This document shows, one piece after another, positions 25,803 through 34,406 of a stretch of DNA of 64,000 nt (position 1 is its first letter; the number at the start of each line of letters is the position of its first letter). Source of the stretch: UBA946 sp031550725 (GTDB taxonomy: Bacteria; Bacillota; Clostridia; Oscillospirales; Ruminococcaceae); assembly GCA_031550725.1 (NCBI GenBank), contig JAVBOH010000004.1, positions 80,258 through 144,257 on the forward strand, in the 5' to 3' direction. The translations under genes and the position numbers were made by a program. The notes beneath the pieces are model-generated. The model was not told the DNA's origin and ran no database searches. It saw only the letters and a list, made by a program, of their open reading frames with translations.

Positions 25803-25831
25803 ATTATATACTATTTACTTTTATAAGTCAA
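25803..25831 (-). promoter_or_regulatory. Promoter of nrdD
   Basis: On the minus strand TTGACT, 17 nt, TATAAT. NrdR boxes follow from about 16 nt downstream. Confidence 0.85.
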
Positions 25832-25897
25832 CGATTATTATGTACAAAAAAATATTTATTTTTGTGCATTTTGGTGTACAGACCAAAGCTTTACAAC

Positions 25898-25933
25898 AAA
25901 AAATACCATATGAAATTCACATTCATATGGTAT
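25898..25933 (-). terminator. Intrinsic terminator of the small lipoprotein gene
   Basis: On the minus strand ATACCATATGAA-tgtgaat-TTCATATGGTAT followed by TTTTTTG. A perfect 12-bp stem. Confidence 0.85.
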
Positions 25934-25992
25934 ATAAATTATTATTCACCCATAAATAAAATAGTAAAAAGACTCTTTTTATACATTGATTC

Positions 25993-26613
25993 TTAATTAC
26001 CCCTTGTACTTAAAAATATTGATAATTTATTTTCATTCGGTATTATTTTAATGTTTGGTATTCCATCAATGTCATAAGTTATTATTTCTTGATCCTCATA
26101 ACTTTCATAATTGCTACCTAATAATTTTTTAGCTTTTTCAATTGAATCAACTAATGTCAGACCATTTATGAATATATAATTTTCACAATCTTGATTTGGT
26201 TTATAAAGTCCAATAGTAAACCATAATGTTATGATTTCACAATCATTCTCTAATTCATTATAAACAATAGTAGCTATAAAATCATCCTTATAATATAATG
26301 ACCCAGCTGCTAAATTAGAATTTTCTTCTTGATAAACTGTATCTCTAATTTCATAACCATCACATAGTTTACTGAAATAAAGGGGTATTTCAATTTTTTG
26401 TCCGTTCATATAAATAACTTCATTAAGTTCACCCCATGTCCACTCATTTTCAGGTGGTTCAATTGTTTTCATTTGAACTGTTTCAATTGATAAACTTTCT
26501 GATTGTTTTGATAAATCATCTTTTTCACAACCAGTTAATATCAATAGAAATAATATTAACGTTATGCAATATTGTTTTATATGCAACTTACCCAAATTCT
26601 GTTTTTTCATCAT
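25993..26613 (-). CDS. Small lipoprotein of unknown function
   Basis: 206 residues from ATG 26613, which has GAAAGGA 6-7 nt upstream; the frame could extend to 26646 without a ribosome site. A signal sequence ends in LTGC, so the mature protein is lipid-anchored. An acidic Glu/Ser/Lys linker follows, then a globular domain with NEVIYMNGQKIEIPLYFSKLCDGY and a C-terminal INGLTLVDSIEKAKKLLG segment, reminiscent of repeats in clostridial lipoproteins of unknown role. Codon use is more AT-rich than its neighbours. Bounded by a terminator. Confidence 0.75.
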   Translation of the reverse strand: MMKKQNLGKLHIKQYCITLILFLLILTGCEKDDLSKQSESLSIETVQMKTIEPPENEWTWGELNEVIYMNGQKIEIPLYFSKLCDGYEIRDTVYQEENSNLAAGSLYYKDDFIATIVYNELENDCEIITLWFTIGLYKPNQDCENYIFINGLTLVDSIEKAKKLLGSNYESYEDQEIITYDIDGIPNIKIIPNENKLSIFLSTRGN

Positions 26614-26696
26614 GTCAAATCCTTTCGAGTACAAAAATCGCTGCACATTTATGTGTGCAGCGAGATATTAGTGTAAATATAAATTACTTGTAATTA

Positions 26697-27623
26697 TTAC
26701 TTATTTCCAGTCATGCTAGCAACTTCAGCAGCAAAGTCATCTGACTTCTTTTCAATACCTTCGCCCTTTTCAAATCTGATGAAACCAGTAACCTTGATAG
26801 AACCGCCAAGCTCCTTAGCAACACTGTCAACATACTTCTGAACAGTCATATCGCCGTCTTTAACGAATTCCTGATCAACTAGGCAGTTCTCAGTGTAGAA
26901 CTTACTGATTTTACCATCAACAATCTTAGCACGAACCTGCTCTGGCTTAGATGCCATCTTAGGATCTTCAGCCATCTGTGACATCATAATTCTCTTCTCT
27001 TCTTCGATAGTTTCAGCAGAAACTTCATCTCTGTTCAAGAAACGAGCATTCATAGCAGCAACCTGAAGTGCAACGTCCTTACCACAAGCAAGAAGCTTGT
27101 CGTTATCAGCAGCAATATCAGATTCAAGCTTAACAAGAACACCGATTGTTCCGCCGCCGTGAACGTAAGGAACAACAATACCTTCCATTCTAGCAAAACG
27201 ACGAACCTTCATGTTCTCACGAATTTTAAGGAATAGCTCCTGCAATGTTTCTTCAACAGTAGCAGTACCGCCAGCGATTGTAGCAGCATTAAGTGCATCC
27301 AAATCAGCTGGGTTAGCAGCGATAACAGTCTTAGCAGCATCACTAACGAAATCCTTGAACATCTGATTCTGAGCAACGAAGTCAGTTTCAGAGTTAACTT
27401 CAACAATAGCACCTACGCCATTTTCAACAATAGCAGCAACAAGACCCTCAGCGGCAATTCTGCCAGCCTTGCTAGCCTGTGTAGCAAGTCCCTTTTCACG
27501 CAAGATTACTGTTGCCTTTTCCATATCACCATCAGCTTCAACTAAAGCCTTTTTACAATCCATCATACCAACGCCAGTCTTCTCTCTTAGAGCAGCAACG
27601 TCCTTAGCAGTTATAGCAGCCAT
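26697..27623 (-). CDS. tsf: Elongation factor Ts
   Basis: 308 residues. Nucleotide exchange factor that recharges EF-Tu with GTP. Seen: N-terminal UBA-like domain with VAALREKTGVGMMDCKKALVEADGD, and the core NSETDFVAQN near residue 78, both invariant in EF-Ts, then HVHGGG-like YVHGGGTIGVLV. RBS AGGAGG. Downstream of rpsB in the usual rpsB-tsf operon. Confidence 0.97.
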   Translation of the reverse strand: MAAITAKDVAALREKTGVGMMDCKKALVEADGDMEKATVILREKGLATQASKAGRIAAEGLVAAIVENGVGAIVEVNSETDFVAQNQMFKDFVSDAAKTVIAANPADLDALNAATIAGGTATVEETLQELFLKIRENMKVRRFARMEGIVVPYVHGGGTIGVLVKLESDIAADNDKLLACGKDVALQVAAMNARFLNRDEVSAETIEEEKRIMMSQMAEDPKMASKPEQVRAKIVDGKISKFYTENCLVDQEFVKDGDMTVQKYVDSVAKELGGSIKVTGFIRFEKGEGIEKKSDDFAAEVASMTGNK

Positions 27624-27740
27624 TTGAATTTCCTCCTAATAAATATATAATTTATTTTTTTATTCAAAATATGCCCGAGCAATTAAATTGTCGGGCATAC
27701 TGATTCATTAATTAAATACAGATAATGCCTAATGCCGAAA

Positions 27741-28472
27741 TTATTCAGCAGCAGCTTCTGTTTCTGCAGCAGCCTCAGCAGCCTGCTGTTCGCCCTGTCT
27801 GCCCTCGATGATAGCGTCAGCCATTGCACCAGCAATAAGCTTAACAGCTCTGATAGCATCGTCATTACCAGGAATAACGTAATCAACATCATCAGGATCA
27901 CAGTTTGTATCTACGATTGCAACTATTGGAATACCAAGTTTCTTAGCTTCAGCAACTGCAATCTTCTCTTTACGTGGATCAACGATGAATAGTGCACCAG
28001 GCAGCTTCTTCATATCCTTGATACCACCAAGGTATTTTTCAAGCTTCTCAATTTCAAGCTGAAGCTTAATAACTTCCTTCTTAGGTAAAAGATTAAAAGT
28101 ACCGTCAGTTTCCATAGTGTGTAACTGCTCTAATCTCTTAATTCTTCTCTGAATAGTCTTGAAGTTAGTCATCATGCCGCCAAGCCATCTAGCGTTTACA
28201 TAGTGAACGCCTGCACGGATAGCTTCTTCCTTAACGGAATCGCCAGCCTGCTTTTTTGTACCTACGAAAAGTACAGTGTCGCCGTTTGCAGCAACAGACT
28301 TGATGAAAGCATAAGCTTCGTCAAGCTTCTTTACAGTTTTCTGAAGATCGATAATGTAGATACCGTTTCTTTCAGTGAAAATGTAAGGTGCCATTTTTGG
28401 ATTCCATCTTCTTGTCTGGTGACCGAAGTGTACGCCAGCTTCGAGAAGGTGTTTCATTGATACTACGCCCAT
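27741..28472 (-). CDS. rpsB: 30S ribosomal protein S2
   Basis: 243 residues. Seen: MKHLLEAGVHFGHQTRRWNPKMAPYIF at the start, VLFVGTKKQA, VNARWLGGMMTNF, LFIVDPRKE and the C-terminal AIRAVKLIAGAMADAI; all are S2 hallmarks. The tail is rich in Ala, Glu and Gln. RBS TAGGAGGA. Has its own promoter about 150 nt upstream; the long leader may carry S2-type autoregulation, though no defined motif was recognised. Confidence 0.97.
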   Translation of the reverse strand: MGVVSMKHLLEAGVHFGHQTRRWNPKMAPYIFTERNGIYIIDLQKTVKKLDEAYAFIKSVAANGDTVLFVGTKKQAGDSVKEEAIRAGVHYVNARWLGGMMTNFKTIQRRIKRLEQLHTMETDGTFNLLPKKEVIKLQLEIEKLEKYLGGIKDMKKLPGALFIVDPRKEKIAVAEAKKLGIPIVAIVDTNCDPDDVDYVIPGNDDAIRAVKLIAGAMADAIIEGRQGEQQAAEAAAETEAAAE

Positions 28473-28627
28473 TTGTAGTTCCTCCTAATTGGTTTTTAAA
28501 TTTTTTCCTCCACACGACTTAGCTTATCGTCAACTCTTGATAACAAAAGCACCAAACGATAAAAATACATGTGTGTGAATTTGCATTGCAAACGCTATAA
28601 AAACAAGCTCTTTGCAATTGCTTTAAT

Positions 28628-28656
28628 ATTATACCATATTTCCCACGAAATTACAA
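28628..28656 (-). promoter_or_regulatory. Promoter of rpsB-tsf
   Basis: On the minus strand TTGTAA, 17 nt, TATAAT. Gives a leader of about 148 nt. Confidence 0.75.
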
Positions 28657-28665
28657 GGACATTTT

Positions 28666-28959
28666 TTACGTGATTTTAGACAATTTTTTCGGAATTACAA
28701 TATGTCTTTTTGCCAATTCTGTTTCATCAAGTGAAATAAGTATGGTATCTTCGCCAACAACCTCAATATCCCTGCACCTAATAACAAGGTCATCATCACG
28801 TCCAAGAAGTCCAAAAAAACGACTTCTGCCATAGACAACAAATGCTTTAACACTGGCATCAGCAGTATCAAATTCGAGGTCATCAACATATCCAAGACGT
28901 GCACCATTTTTGATATTTATAATTTCTTTTGTGCGGATTTCTGATAACGTACATTTCAT
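28666..28959 (-). CDS. YlmC/YmxH-family PRC-barrel protein
   Basis: 97 residues from ATG 28959, preceded by GAAAGGGG. Opening KCTLSEIRTKEIINIKNGARLGYVDDLEFD is typical of the YlmC/YmxH family of small PRC-barrel proteins in spore-forming Firmicutes. Some members are sporulation-associated; the biochemical function is unknown. A lone gene here. Confidence 0.85.
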   Translation of the reverse strand: MKCTLSEIRTKEIINIKNGARLGYVDDLEFDTADASVKAFVVYGRSRFFGLLGRDDDLVIRCRDIEVVGEDTILISLDETELAKRHIVIPKKLSKIT

Positions 28960-29073
28960 AAAAAACAAGCCCCTTTCAGCGAATAACCATTTATTTCAGC
29001 ATATTCGAAAGCAGGCTTGTATTATACTAATTGTCCCAGAATATTTAAAAGGTGCATTTCACTCGCTAAATCA

Positions 29074-29862
29074 TTAAAAAAACATGTCCCCTGCTTTGTT
29101 GTTATTAGAATGCTTATTAGAAAGTACAGGACGTCTTCCCACAGGCTCTAATGAATTTTGCATAGTCTTTACTCTTTCAAGCCATATTTCACTGAAATTA
29201 TCTTTCGATGTAAACTTTCTTGGCTCATCAAAAACAATCCTTGTCGGATGATATATTGAAACCTGTTCAATAAACATATTTACAATCGGAACATCAGCCT
29301 TTACTGAAATTTTTTGCAAAGCTGATGAAATTCTTTCAGGACTGTTATTGTTAAAATCAGAAATAGTGCCTTGGCTAAATAACAGGTAATGCTTATTTTC
29401 ATCATCACTTTTGAAATAATTCACAGCATCATTAAGCATACCCTTTATACTTGACATCGATGTGCGTTCCAGTCCATAAAGATTATAATGTGCATTTAAA
29501 AAATCTTTAAGCTTTTCATTATTTGTCCAGTCTGTTTTCGCAACTATTCGCACGTTAGGTATCAAAAGACCCAAAACAATCGCATCAAAATCACTTACAT
29601 GGTTAGGTGCAAAAATATAGCGGTTATTAACCATATCAGGAGCATTAATAACTTCAATGTTAAACAAGGAAACTAATCCCCTTTTAAATTCGTCTGTTAT
29701 CATAGGATTTAATCCCATGTCCTTTACAATATCAAACAGCTTTGCACTAACCTTAACAGCAGCATCACCGCTATATGCATAAGTATTACCCGATTCTTTA
29801 ATATAGCTCTCAAAAATTTTATAATTCTCTGTATTTAATTCACCCATAATTTTATAATCCAC
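29074..29862 (-). CDS. PlsC-like acyltransferase
   Basis: 262 residues. The H-x4-D acyltransferase motif appears as NHVSDFDAI near residue 92, and the second motif, usually FPEGTRS, as LFSQGTISD near residue 162. This suits the lysophosphatidate acyltransferase superfamily, though the second motif is altered and there is no clear membrane anchor. Substrate unresolved. It follows the DUF5685 operon after a repeat-like gap. Confidence 0.7.
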   Translation of the reverse strand: MDYKIMGELNTENYKIFESYIKESGNTYAYSGDAAVKVSAKLFDIVKDMGLNPMITDEFKRGLVSLFNIEVINAPDMVNNRYIFAPNHVSDFDAIVLGLLIPNVRIVAKTDWTNNEKLKDFLNAHYNLYGLERTSMSSIKGMLNDAVNYFKSDDENKHYLLFSQGTISDFNNNSPERISSALQKISVKADVPIVNMFIEQVSIYHPTRIVFDEPRKFTSKDNFSEIWLERVKTMQNSLEPVGRRPVLSNKHSNNNKAGDMFF

Positions 29863-29867
29863 CCTTT

Positions 29868-29980
29868 GTGTTATACTAATCCTACTTTAAAATGCTTGCA
29901 TTTAAAGATTCTTTGCAAAGCAATGAAATCGCCGAATTAAATGCAATTGTTTTAATTTAGAAATAGTAATTAGAATAAAC
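29868..29980. repeat. MITE-like intergenic repeat, copy 3
   Basis: Ends GTGTTATACTAATCCTAC and the inverse of its right end (GTTTATTCTAATTACTAT) are imperfect inverted repeats. The interior TTTAAAATGC-TT-GCATTTAAA matches the core of the element at 936-1052. No coding capacity. Confidence 0.4.
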
Positions 29981-29994
29981 AATGTTTTGAAATA

Positions 29995-30537
29995 CTACTT
30001 GATTTTTTTCAAAAAAGTAGGTCTGAACCATTTAATATAAACGGAAATGACCATGTTAAGCATTGCCTCATACATAATAAAAACGATATTTCCGAAACCC
30101 AGCATACCGAAGGCAAGGTATTCATTAAAGAAACCAAATTCCTCAAAGAAATCAACCGAGCCTAAAATACTAACCATAATATGATAAATGCAAACGATAG
30201 CGATATTAAAAGCAACAATTTTTAATATCCATTGAAACGCCTTGGATTTAAGTCGTTCAATAAGCATTTTGAGCACCGGATAATATCCAAAAAACAATAT
30301 AAACATCACAGCTGCATCTTTATCTGGAGTGACAAAAAGCGAAAGCACCGCAACAGCAGCATATGTTACAAACGCCCATGGTATATCAATTTCGATAGCA
30401 ACAACCGCAATAAAAAGTCCTGAAAACACAGGAAGTGTCATCGACAGCACCGGAAACACAGCAGTAAGGAACATCATAAGCAGACATAATGACGCAACAA
30501 CACCGCCCAAAGCTACTTTATAGCTAACCTTTTTCAT
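29995..30537 (-). CDS. Integral membrane protein, ECF S-component-like topology
   Basis: 180 residues with five or six membrane segments. The opening KVALGGVVASLCLLMMFLTAVFP, with a short basic N terminus and small residues, recalls substrate-specific S components of ECF transporters, but no diagnostic motif is visible. It lies 32 bp after the J-domain gene. Function unknown. Confidence 0.6.
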   Translation of the reverse strand: MKKVSYKVALGGVVASLCLLMMFLTAVFPVLSMTLPVFSGLFIAVVAIEIDIPWAFVTYAAVAVLSLFVTPDKDAAVMFILFFGYYPVLKMLIERLKSKAFQWILKIVAFNIAIVCIYHIMVSILGSVDFFEEFGFFNEYLAFGMLGFGNIVFIMYEAMLNMVISVYIKWFRPTFLKKIK

Positions 30538-30569
30538 CTGCTTACACCCTCTTTACAATCTAAATAAAA

Positions 30570-31121
30570 TCAACAGCATGGAATACAATCAGCACCCATA
30601 CATTCGCAGCAGCAATCGGCACAGATAAGTCCCTGACACACAGTGCAAACACCACACTGTGACCCTTGACTGCCTGACGAATTATTATCCTCACCGCTAC
30701 CGTTCATATAACCATTTTTTCTGTCATTCATATGCTTGAAAGCCTTTGAATACTCAGCATTTGACGGGTCAAGTTCTTTCGCTTTGTTGAAATACATATA
30801 AGCATCATTAAGCCAGCCTTTGCTGTAATAAACAGTACCCATCAAAAAGTTCCATTCAGCAGTAGAGCTGTCAAGCCCTGTTAAAAGCTTGTCCGCTTCA
30901 TCATATCTATTCTGCTTGATTAGACTTCGAACCTCTATATAACCGTTATTAGTGGTATTACCTCTGCGTTTGTTCATGATGGCATCATAAGCAGAATTAA
31001 GCTCTGCAAGTTTGCGTTCGCTGTTCATATAACGCTGCACTTGTGTGCGGTATGCGAGTTTTACTTCATCCTCCGAAGAATTTTCGGGAATACCTAGAAT
31101 TTTATATGGATCATTTGGCAT
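30570..31121 (-). CDS. J-domain-like TPR protein without HPD, with Cys-rich tail
   Basis: 183 residues. NDPYKILGIPENSSEDEVKLAYRTQ at the N terminus is a clear J-domain helix I-II, but the loop that should contain His-Pro-Asp is absent: YRTQVQRYM runs straight into helix III. Then TPR-like helices (WNFLMGTVYYSKGWLNDAYMYFNKAKELDP, about residues 90-120), a Gly/Ser/Asn linker and a 30-residue tail with 11 Cys (from CGVC to PCC). The absence of HPD predicts no DnaK stimulation. The tail may bind metal or a cluster. Between DUF5685 and membrane-protein genes. Confidence 0.8.
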   Translation of the reverse strand: MPNDPYKILGIPENSSEDEVKLAYRTQVQRYMNSERKLAELNSAYDAIMNKRRGNTTNNGYIEVRSLIKQNRYDEADKLLTGLDSSTAEWNFLMGTVYYSKGWLNDAYMYFNKAKELDPSNAEYSKAFKHMNDRKNGYMNGSGEDNNSSGSQGSQCGVCTVCQGLICADCCCECMGADCIPCC

Positions 31122-31168
31122 TTTTTTATATCTTCCTTTAAATTATATTCCCCTAAATACATATTAAT

Positions 31169-32044
31169 TTAATCCTCAGCTAATTTTTCCTTTTTTCTTT
31201 CTATTATATCATAAAAACAGCGTTTAAGCCCCATATAAATAACATTGTCAAGAATTGGCTTGAAGCGTTCAAATTCAAGCTCAACATATGCATCTGCCAA
31301 AGCACCCAAAGTGAAATTTACGCTGTCCTCGGCTTTTTTCTGCACAGCAGCAAAGTCAAGGTCATTTATGTAAGGACTGCCAATAATAAGCGGATTATAG
31401 CCATTTTTAGAGAAATCATCAAGCACATCATCAAATGCGTCAACAATATAAATGTATCGTCCTAAAAGATAGCCAGTCCTGTTTAAGATAGTTTTCCTGC
31501 TTTCATCCTCCGAAAGATATGACATAATCTTTCCTAAGATATTTGCGGTCGGCTCAGATGCTCTGTCAACAGATTTACAATTTTGTGCCTCAAGTGCCGC
31601 CTGATGCTTCATCTGCTCTGAAATATATTCAGCCAGCTCGGGATATAGTTTTTCAGCTTTCTTATACCCTTTTTTTGTAAATGACAGCATAAACTTAGAG
31701 CCGATTTTCTTGAAAAACTTTTTATCAGAAACATCATCCAATAGCTTATGGTGAACAAGAATTGTTGCAGCAGCCGATGTAAAATCAAGTCCGTCCAAGC
31801 TTTTCAGACAAGGCTTTTTCTTGAATGGATGAGCAGCACATTTCTGTGGTAAAATCTCAAATTCTTTATCATTCATGGCATATTCAAAAAGTGCCAAAAA
31901 GGCAAAATCATAGCTAAGCGTCATGCTTGCCATAGAGCCGTAATTCTTTTTTAGTGCCTTGCAAAGACCGCAATAAACAGCTTGATAAATGTCATATTCG
32001 CATATTTTTAGCTGCGGTTTAAACGGCTTGACATATCCGAACAT
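31169..32044 (-). CDS. DUF5685 family protein
   Basis: 291 residues. Opening MFGYVKPFKPQLKICEYDIYQAVYCGLCKAL with a C-x(n)-Y-x-A-x-Y-C-G-L-C pattern is the family signature; further Cys at AAHPFKKKPC. A helical cytoplasmic protein of unknown function that occurs in Clostridia with J-domain and membrane-protein genes as here. Cys positions suggest a metal or iron-sulfur site. First gene of the operon; RBS GGAGGG. Confidence 0.82.
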   Translation of the reverse strand: MFGYVKPFKPQLKICEYDIYQAVYCGLCKALKKNYGSMASMTLSYDFAFLALFEYAMNDKEFEILPQKCAAHPFKKKPCLKSLDGLDFTSAAATILVHHKLLDDVSDKKFFKKIGSKFMLSFTKKGYKKAEKLYPELAEYISEQMKHQAALEAQNCKSVDRASEPTANILGKIMSYLSEDESRKTILNRTGYLLGRYIYIVDAFDDVLDDFSKNGYNPLIIGSPYINDLDFAAVQKKAEDSVNFTLGALADAYVELEFERFKPILDNVIYMGLKRCFYDIIERKKEKLAED

Positions 32045-32270
32045 TTTTTACCCTCCGTTAAATTTAATTTTCGACATGAAAATATATAATATTAGTATAC
32101 CATATTTTTTGATTTAAGTAAATAGTTTTTGTTTAATCAAAACTATAAAACTACTTATAAATTATATTAACAACAAATAACTTACCAATAAATTATACCA
32201 AATAATACATCTATAACTCCACGTTATATCAAATATTTAAAACAGATATGCGTAAAAACGCTATAATTAC
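32045..32270. other. AT-rich gap between divergent DUF5685 and ilvB units
   Basis: About 225 bp, very AT-rich, with no supportable frame. It must contain the minus-strand promoter of the DUF5685 operon, but no clear hexamer pair was chosen. Confidence 0.4.
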
Positions 32271-32299
32271 TTGACAAAACCAGTTAACTGTGGTAGGAT
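32271..32299 (+). promoter_or_regulatory. Promoter of the ilvB T-box transcript
   Basis: TTGACA, 17 nt, TAGGAT. Confidence 0.75.
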
Positions 32300-32304
32300 A
32301 TTAG

Positions 32305-32592
32305 TAATTTATATTGAACAAACGCTATGACGAAGAGCAAAACGGTATACGAATTTTCACAGAGAGCTGTTATAATGGTGCAAGACAGCAAAATTCAACC
32401 GATAATAAATCACTTCCGAGCGGTTAAGCCGAACATATTTATATTAGTAGGTGAGAACGGTTTCTCCCGTTAAAAAGATGCACATTGTCAGATGTGTGAG
32501 TGCGGATTTTATCCGAATAAGAGTGGTACCGTGAAAGTATTTAATACCTTCACCTCTTGCATAAAAATGCTGAGGTGGAGGTTTTTGTTTTA
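32305..32592 (+). promoter_or_regulatory. T-box leader, isoleucine specifier
   Basis: A full T-box riboswitch. The conserved antiterminator sequence AAGAGTGGTACCGTG is at 32519-32533. Stem I starts around 32325, and its 3' side reads AATAAATCACTTCCGAGC, placing ATC (32409-32411, Ile) in the specifier position just before the closing helix. The intrinsic terminator CACCTC ... GAGGTG plus T tract lies at 32549-32592. Uncharged tRNA-Ile would favour antitermination. Ile fits the downstream ilvB and cimA. The T-box itself is certain; the codon is read by eye. Confidence 0.9.
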
Positions 32593-32608
32593 AAAAGGAG
32601 ATTATATT

Positions 32609-34285
32609 ATGATTTTGAATGGCTCACAAATAATTCTTGAATGTCTGCTGGAGCAAGGCGTTGATACGGTTTTTGGCTATCCTGGCGGTGCTGTGCTTAA
32701 TATTTATGATGCACTTTATGATTACAGCGACAAAATTTCACATATACTTACTTCACATGAACAGGGTGCATCTCATGCAGCAGATGCATATTCACGCACA
32801 ACAAACAAAACAGGTGTTGTTATTGCAACATCAGGCCCAGGTGCTACAAACCTTGTTACAGGAATTGCAACAGCTTATATGGACAGCATTCCTATGGTCG
32901 CTATTACAGGAAATGTTGCAACAGGACTGCTAGGACTTGACAGCTTTCAGGAGGTTGACATCACTGGTATAACTATGCCAATAACAAAGCATAATTATAT
33001 TGTCAAGGATGTCACAAAGCTTGCAGATATTATCAGAGAGGCGTTTTTTATTGCAAATGATGGTCGTAAAGGTCCTGTTTTAATTGATATTCCAAAGGAT
33101 ATTACCGCAAAGACCTGTGAATTCGAAAACGCTGTGCTTGATACACATTCCTATGCTGTTGATGATGATGAAATTGCTAACGCACTTGAAATGATACAAA
33201 ACGCTAAGCGTCCATTTATTTATGCAGGAGGCGGTGTCGTTTCATCCGATGCATATAACGAGTTAGCTAAATTTGCAGAACTAATTGATGCTCCTGTTTC
33301 ACTCACCTTGATGGGACAATGTGCATTTGACAACACTAACGAGCGTTATATCGGCATGATGGGAATGCATGGCACAAAAGCATCTTCACTTGCACTCACT
33401 AACTGTGATTTGATGGTGGTTTTAGGCTCACGCTTTTCTGATAGAGTTACTTGCAGCAAAACTGATTTTATGACTATTTCACAGGATGCAAAAATTTTGC
33501 AGATTGAAATTGACCCTGCCGAACATAATAAAAATGTTAATGCAACATCACAGGTTGCAGGCGATATTAAAACTACACTAACAAAGCTGAATGAACAGCT
33601 CACAAAGAAAAATAACGCAGAATGGATGTCACAGGTTTTGACATGGAAAAAGGAATTTCCGCTATGTCAGAAATCTAATGATGCAGAGGCAGTACTTCCG
33701 CAGTATGTTCTTGAAACACTTGCAGAGCTTACTGATAACAGTGCGATAATTACAACTGAGGTTGGTCAAAATCAGATGTGGACGGCTGAATTTTATGACT
33801 TCAAGCAGCCAAAAAGCTTTGCATCATCAGGCGGACTTGGCACAATGGGATATGGTCTTGGTGCTGCGATTGGCTCAAAGGTTGGCAATCCTCATCGAGT
33901 TGTTGTTAATGTTGCTGGTGACGGTAGTTTTTATATGAATATGAATGAGCTTACAACACTTGCTAAATATAATCTGCCTGTTATTGAACTTGTTTTAAAC
34001 AACGGTGTTTTGGGTATGGTTAGACAGTGGCAAAAACTTTTCTATAATAACCATTTCTCACAGACAACACTTGAAAAACTTACTGATTTCGAGCTTTTGG
34101 GTAAAGCAATAGGCATTGAGGCTTTCACTATTACAAAAAAATCAGAGGTTCGTGATACCTTGAAAAAAGCTATTGAGCTTAACAGACCAGTACTTATAAA
34201 TTGTATTATCGATAAGGATATTAATGTTTTGCCTATGGTTCCTGCCGATGCATCAATTGCTGAACCAATTCTTGATTTAAACTAA
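32609..34285 (+). CDS. ilvB: Acetolactate synthase large subunit
   Basis: 558 residues, normal length. TPP-dependent enzyme forming acetolactate or acetohydroxybutyrate for branched-chain amino acids. Seen: catalytic Glu in FGYPGGAVLNIYDAL...TSHEQGASHAADAYSR, TGNVATGLLGLDSFQE, and the TPP-binding GDGSFYMNMNELTTLAKYNLPVIELVLNN. The regulatory subunit gene ilvN is not adjacent. RBS AAGGAGA. Under T-box control. Confidence 0.95.
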   Translation: MILNGSQIILECLLEQGVDTVFGYPGGAVLNIYDALYDYSDKISHILTSHEQGASHAADAYSRTTNKTGVVIATSGPGATNLVTGIATAYMDSIPMVAITGNVATGLLGLDSFQEVDITGITMPITKHNYIVKDVTKLADIIREAFFIANDGRKGPVLIDIPKDITAKTCEFENAVLDTHSYAVDDDEIANALEMIQNAKRPFIYAGGGVVSSDAYNELAKFAELIDAPVSLTLMGQCAFDNTNERYIGMMGMHGTKASSLALTNCDLMVVLGSRFSDRVTCSKTDFMTISQDAKILQIEIDPAEHNKNVNATSQVAGDIKTTLTKLNEQLTKKNNAEWMSQVLTWKKEFPLCQKSNDAEAVLPQYVLETLAELTDNSAIITTEVGQNQMWTAEFYDFKQPKSFASSGGLGTMGYGLGAAIGSKVGNPHRVVVNVAGDGSFYMNMNELTTLAKYNLPVIELVLNNGVLGMVRQWQKLFYNNHFSQTTLEKLTDFELLGKAIGIEAFTITKKSEVRDTLKKAIELNRPVLINCIIDKDINVLPMVPADASIAEPILDLN

Positions 34286-34406
34286 TCCCAAATTAAAAAC
34301 ATTGTATGCTTTTAATTTTTATCAGGGAATAGTATTATAAATTAAAAAACGTGGTATACCACAGCATTTAAACAACAACACAAAATATTGTTAGGAGATG
34401 AGTTAT
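34286..34406 (+). other. ilvB-cimA gap
   Basis: 120 bp, AT-rich, with a 12-bp palindrome GTGGTATACCAC at 34351-34362. No terminator is evident, so cimA is probably read from the T-box promoter. Confidence 0.4.

Noticed and set aside
25765..25996. Two 60-70-residue plus-strand frames
   Set aside because: They overlap the nrdD promoter, NrdR boxes and a terminator; no ribosome site and low-complexity composition.
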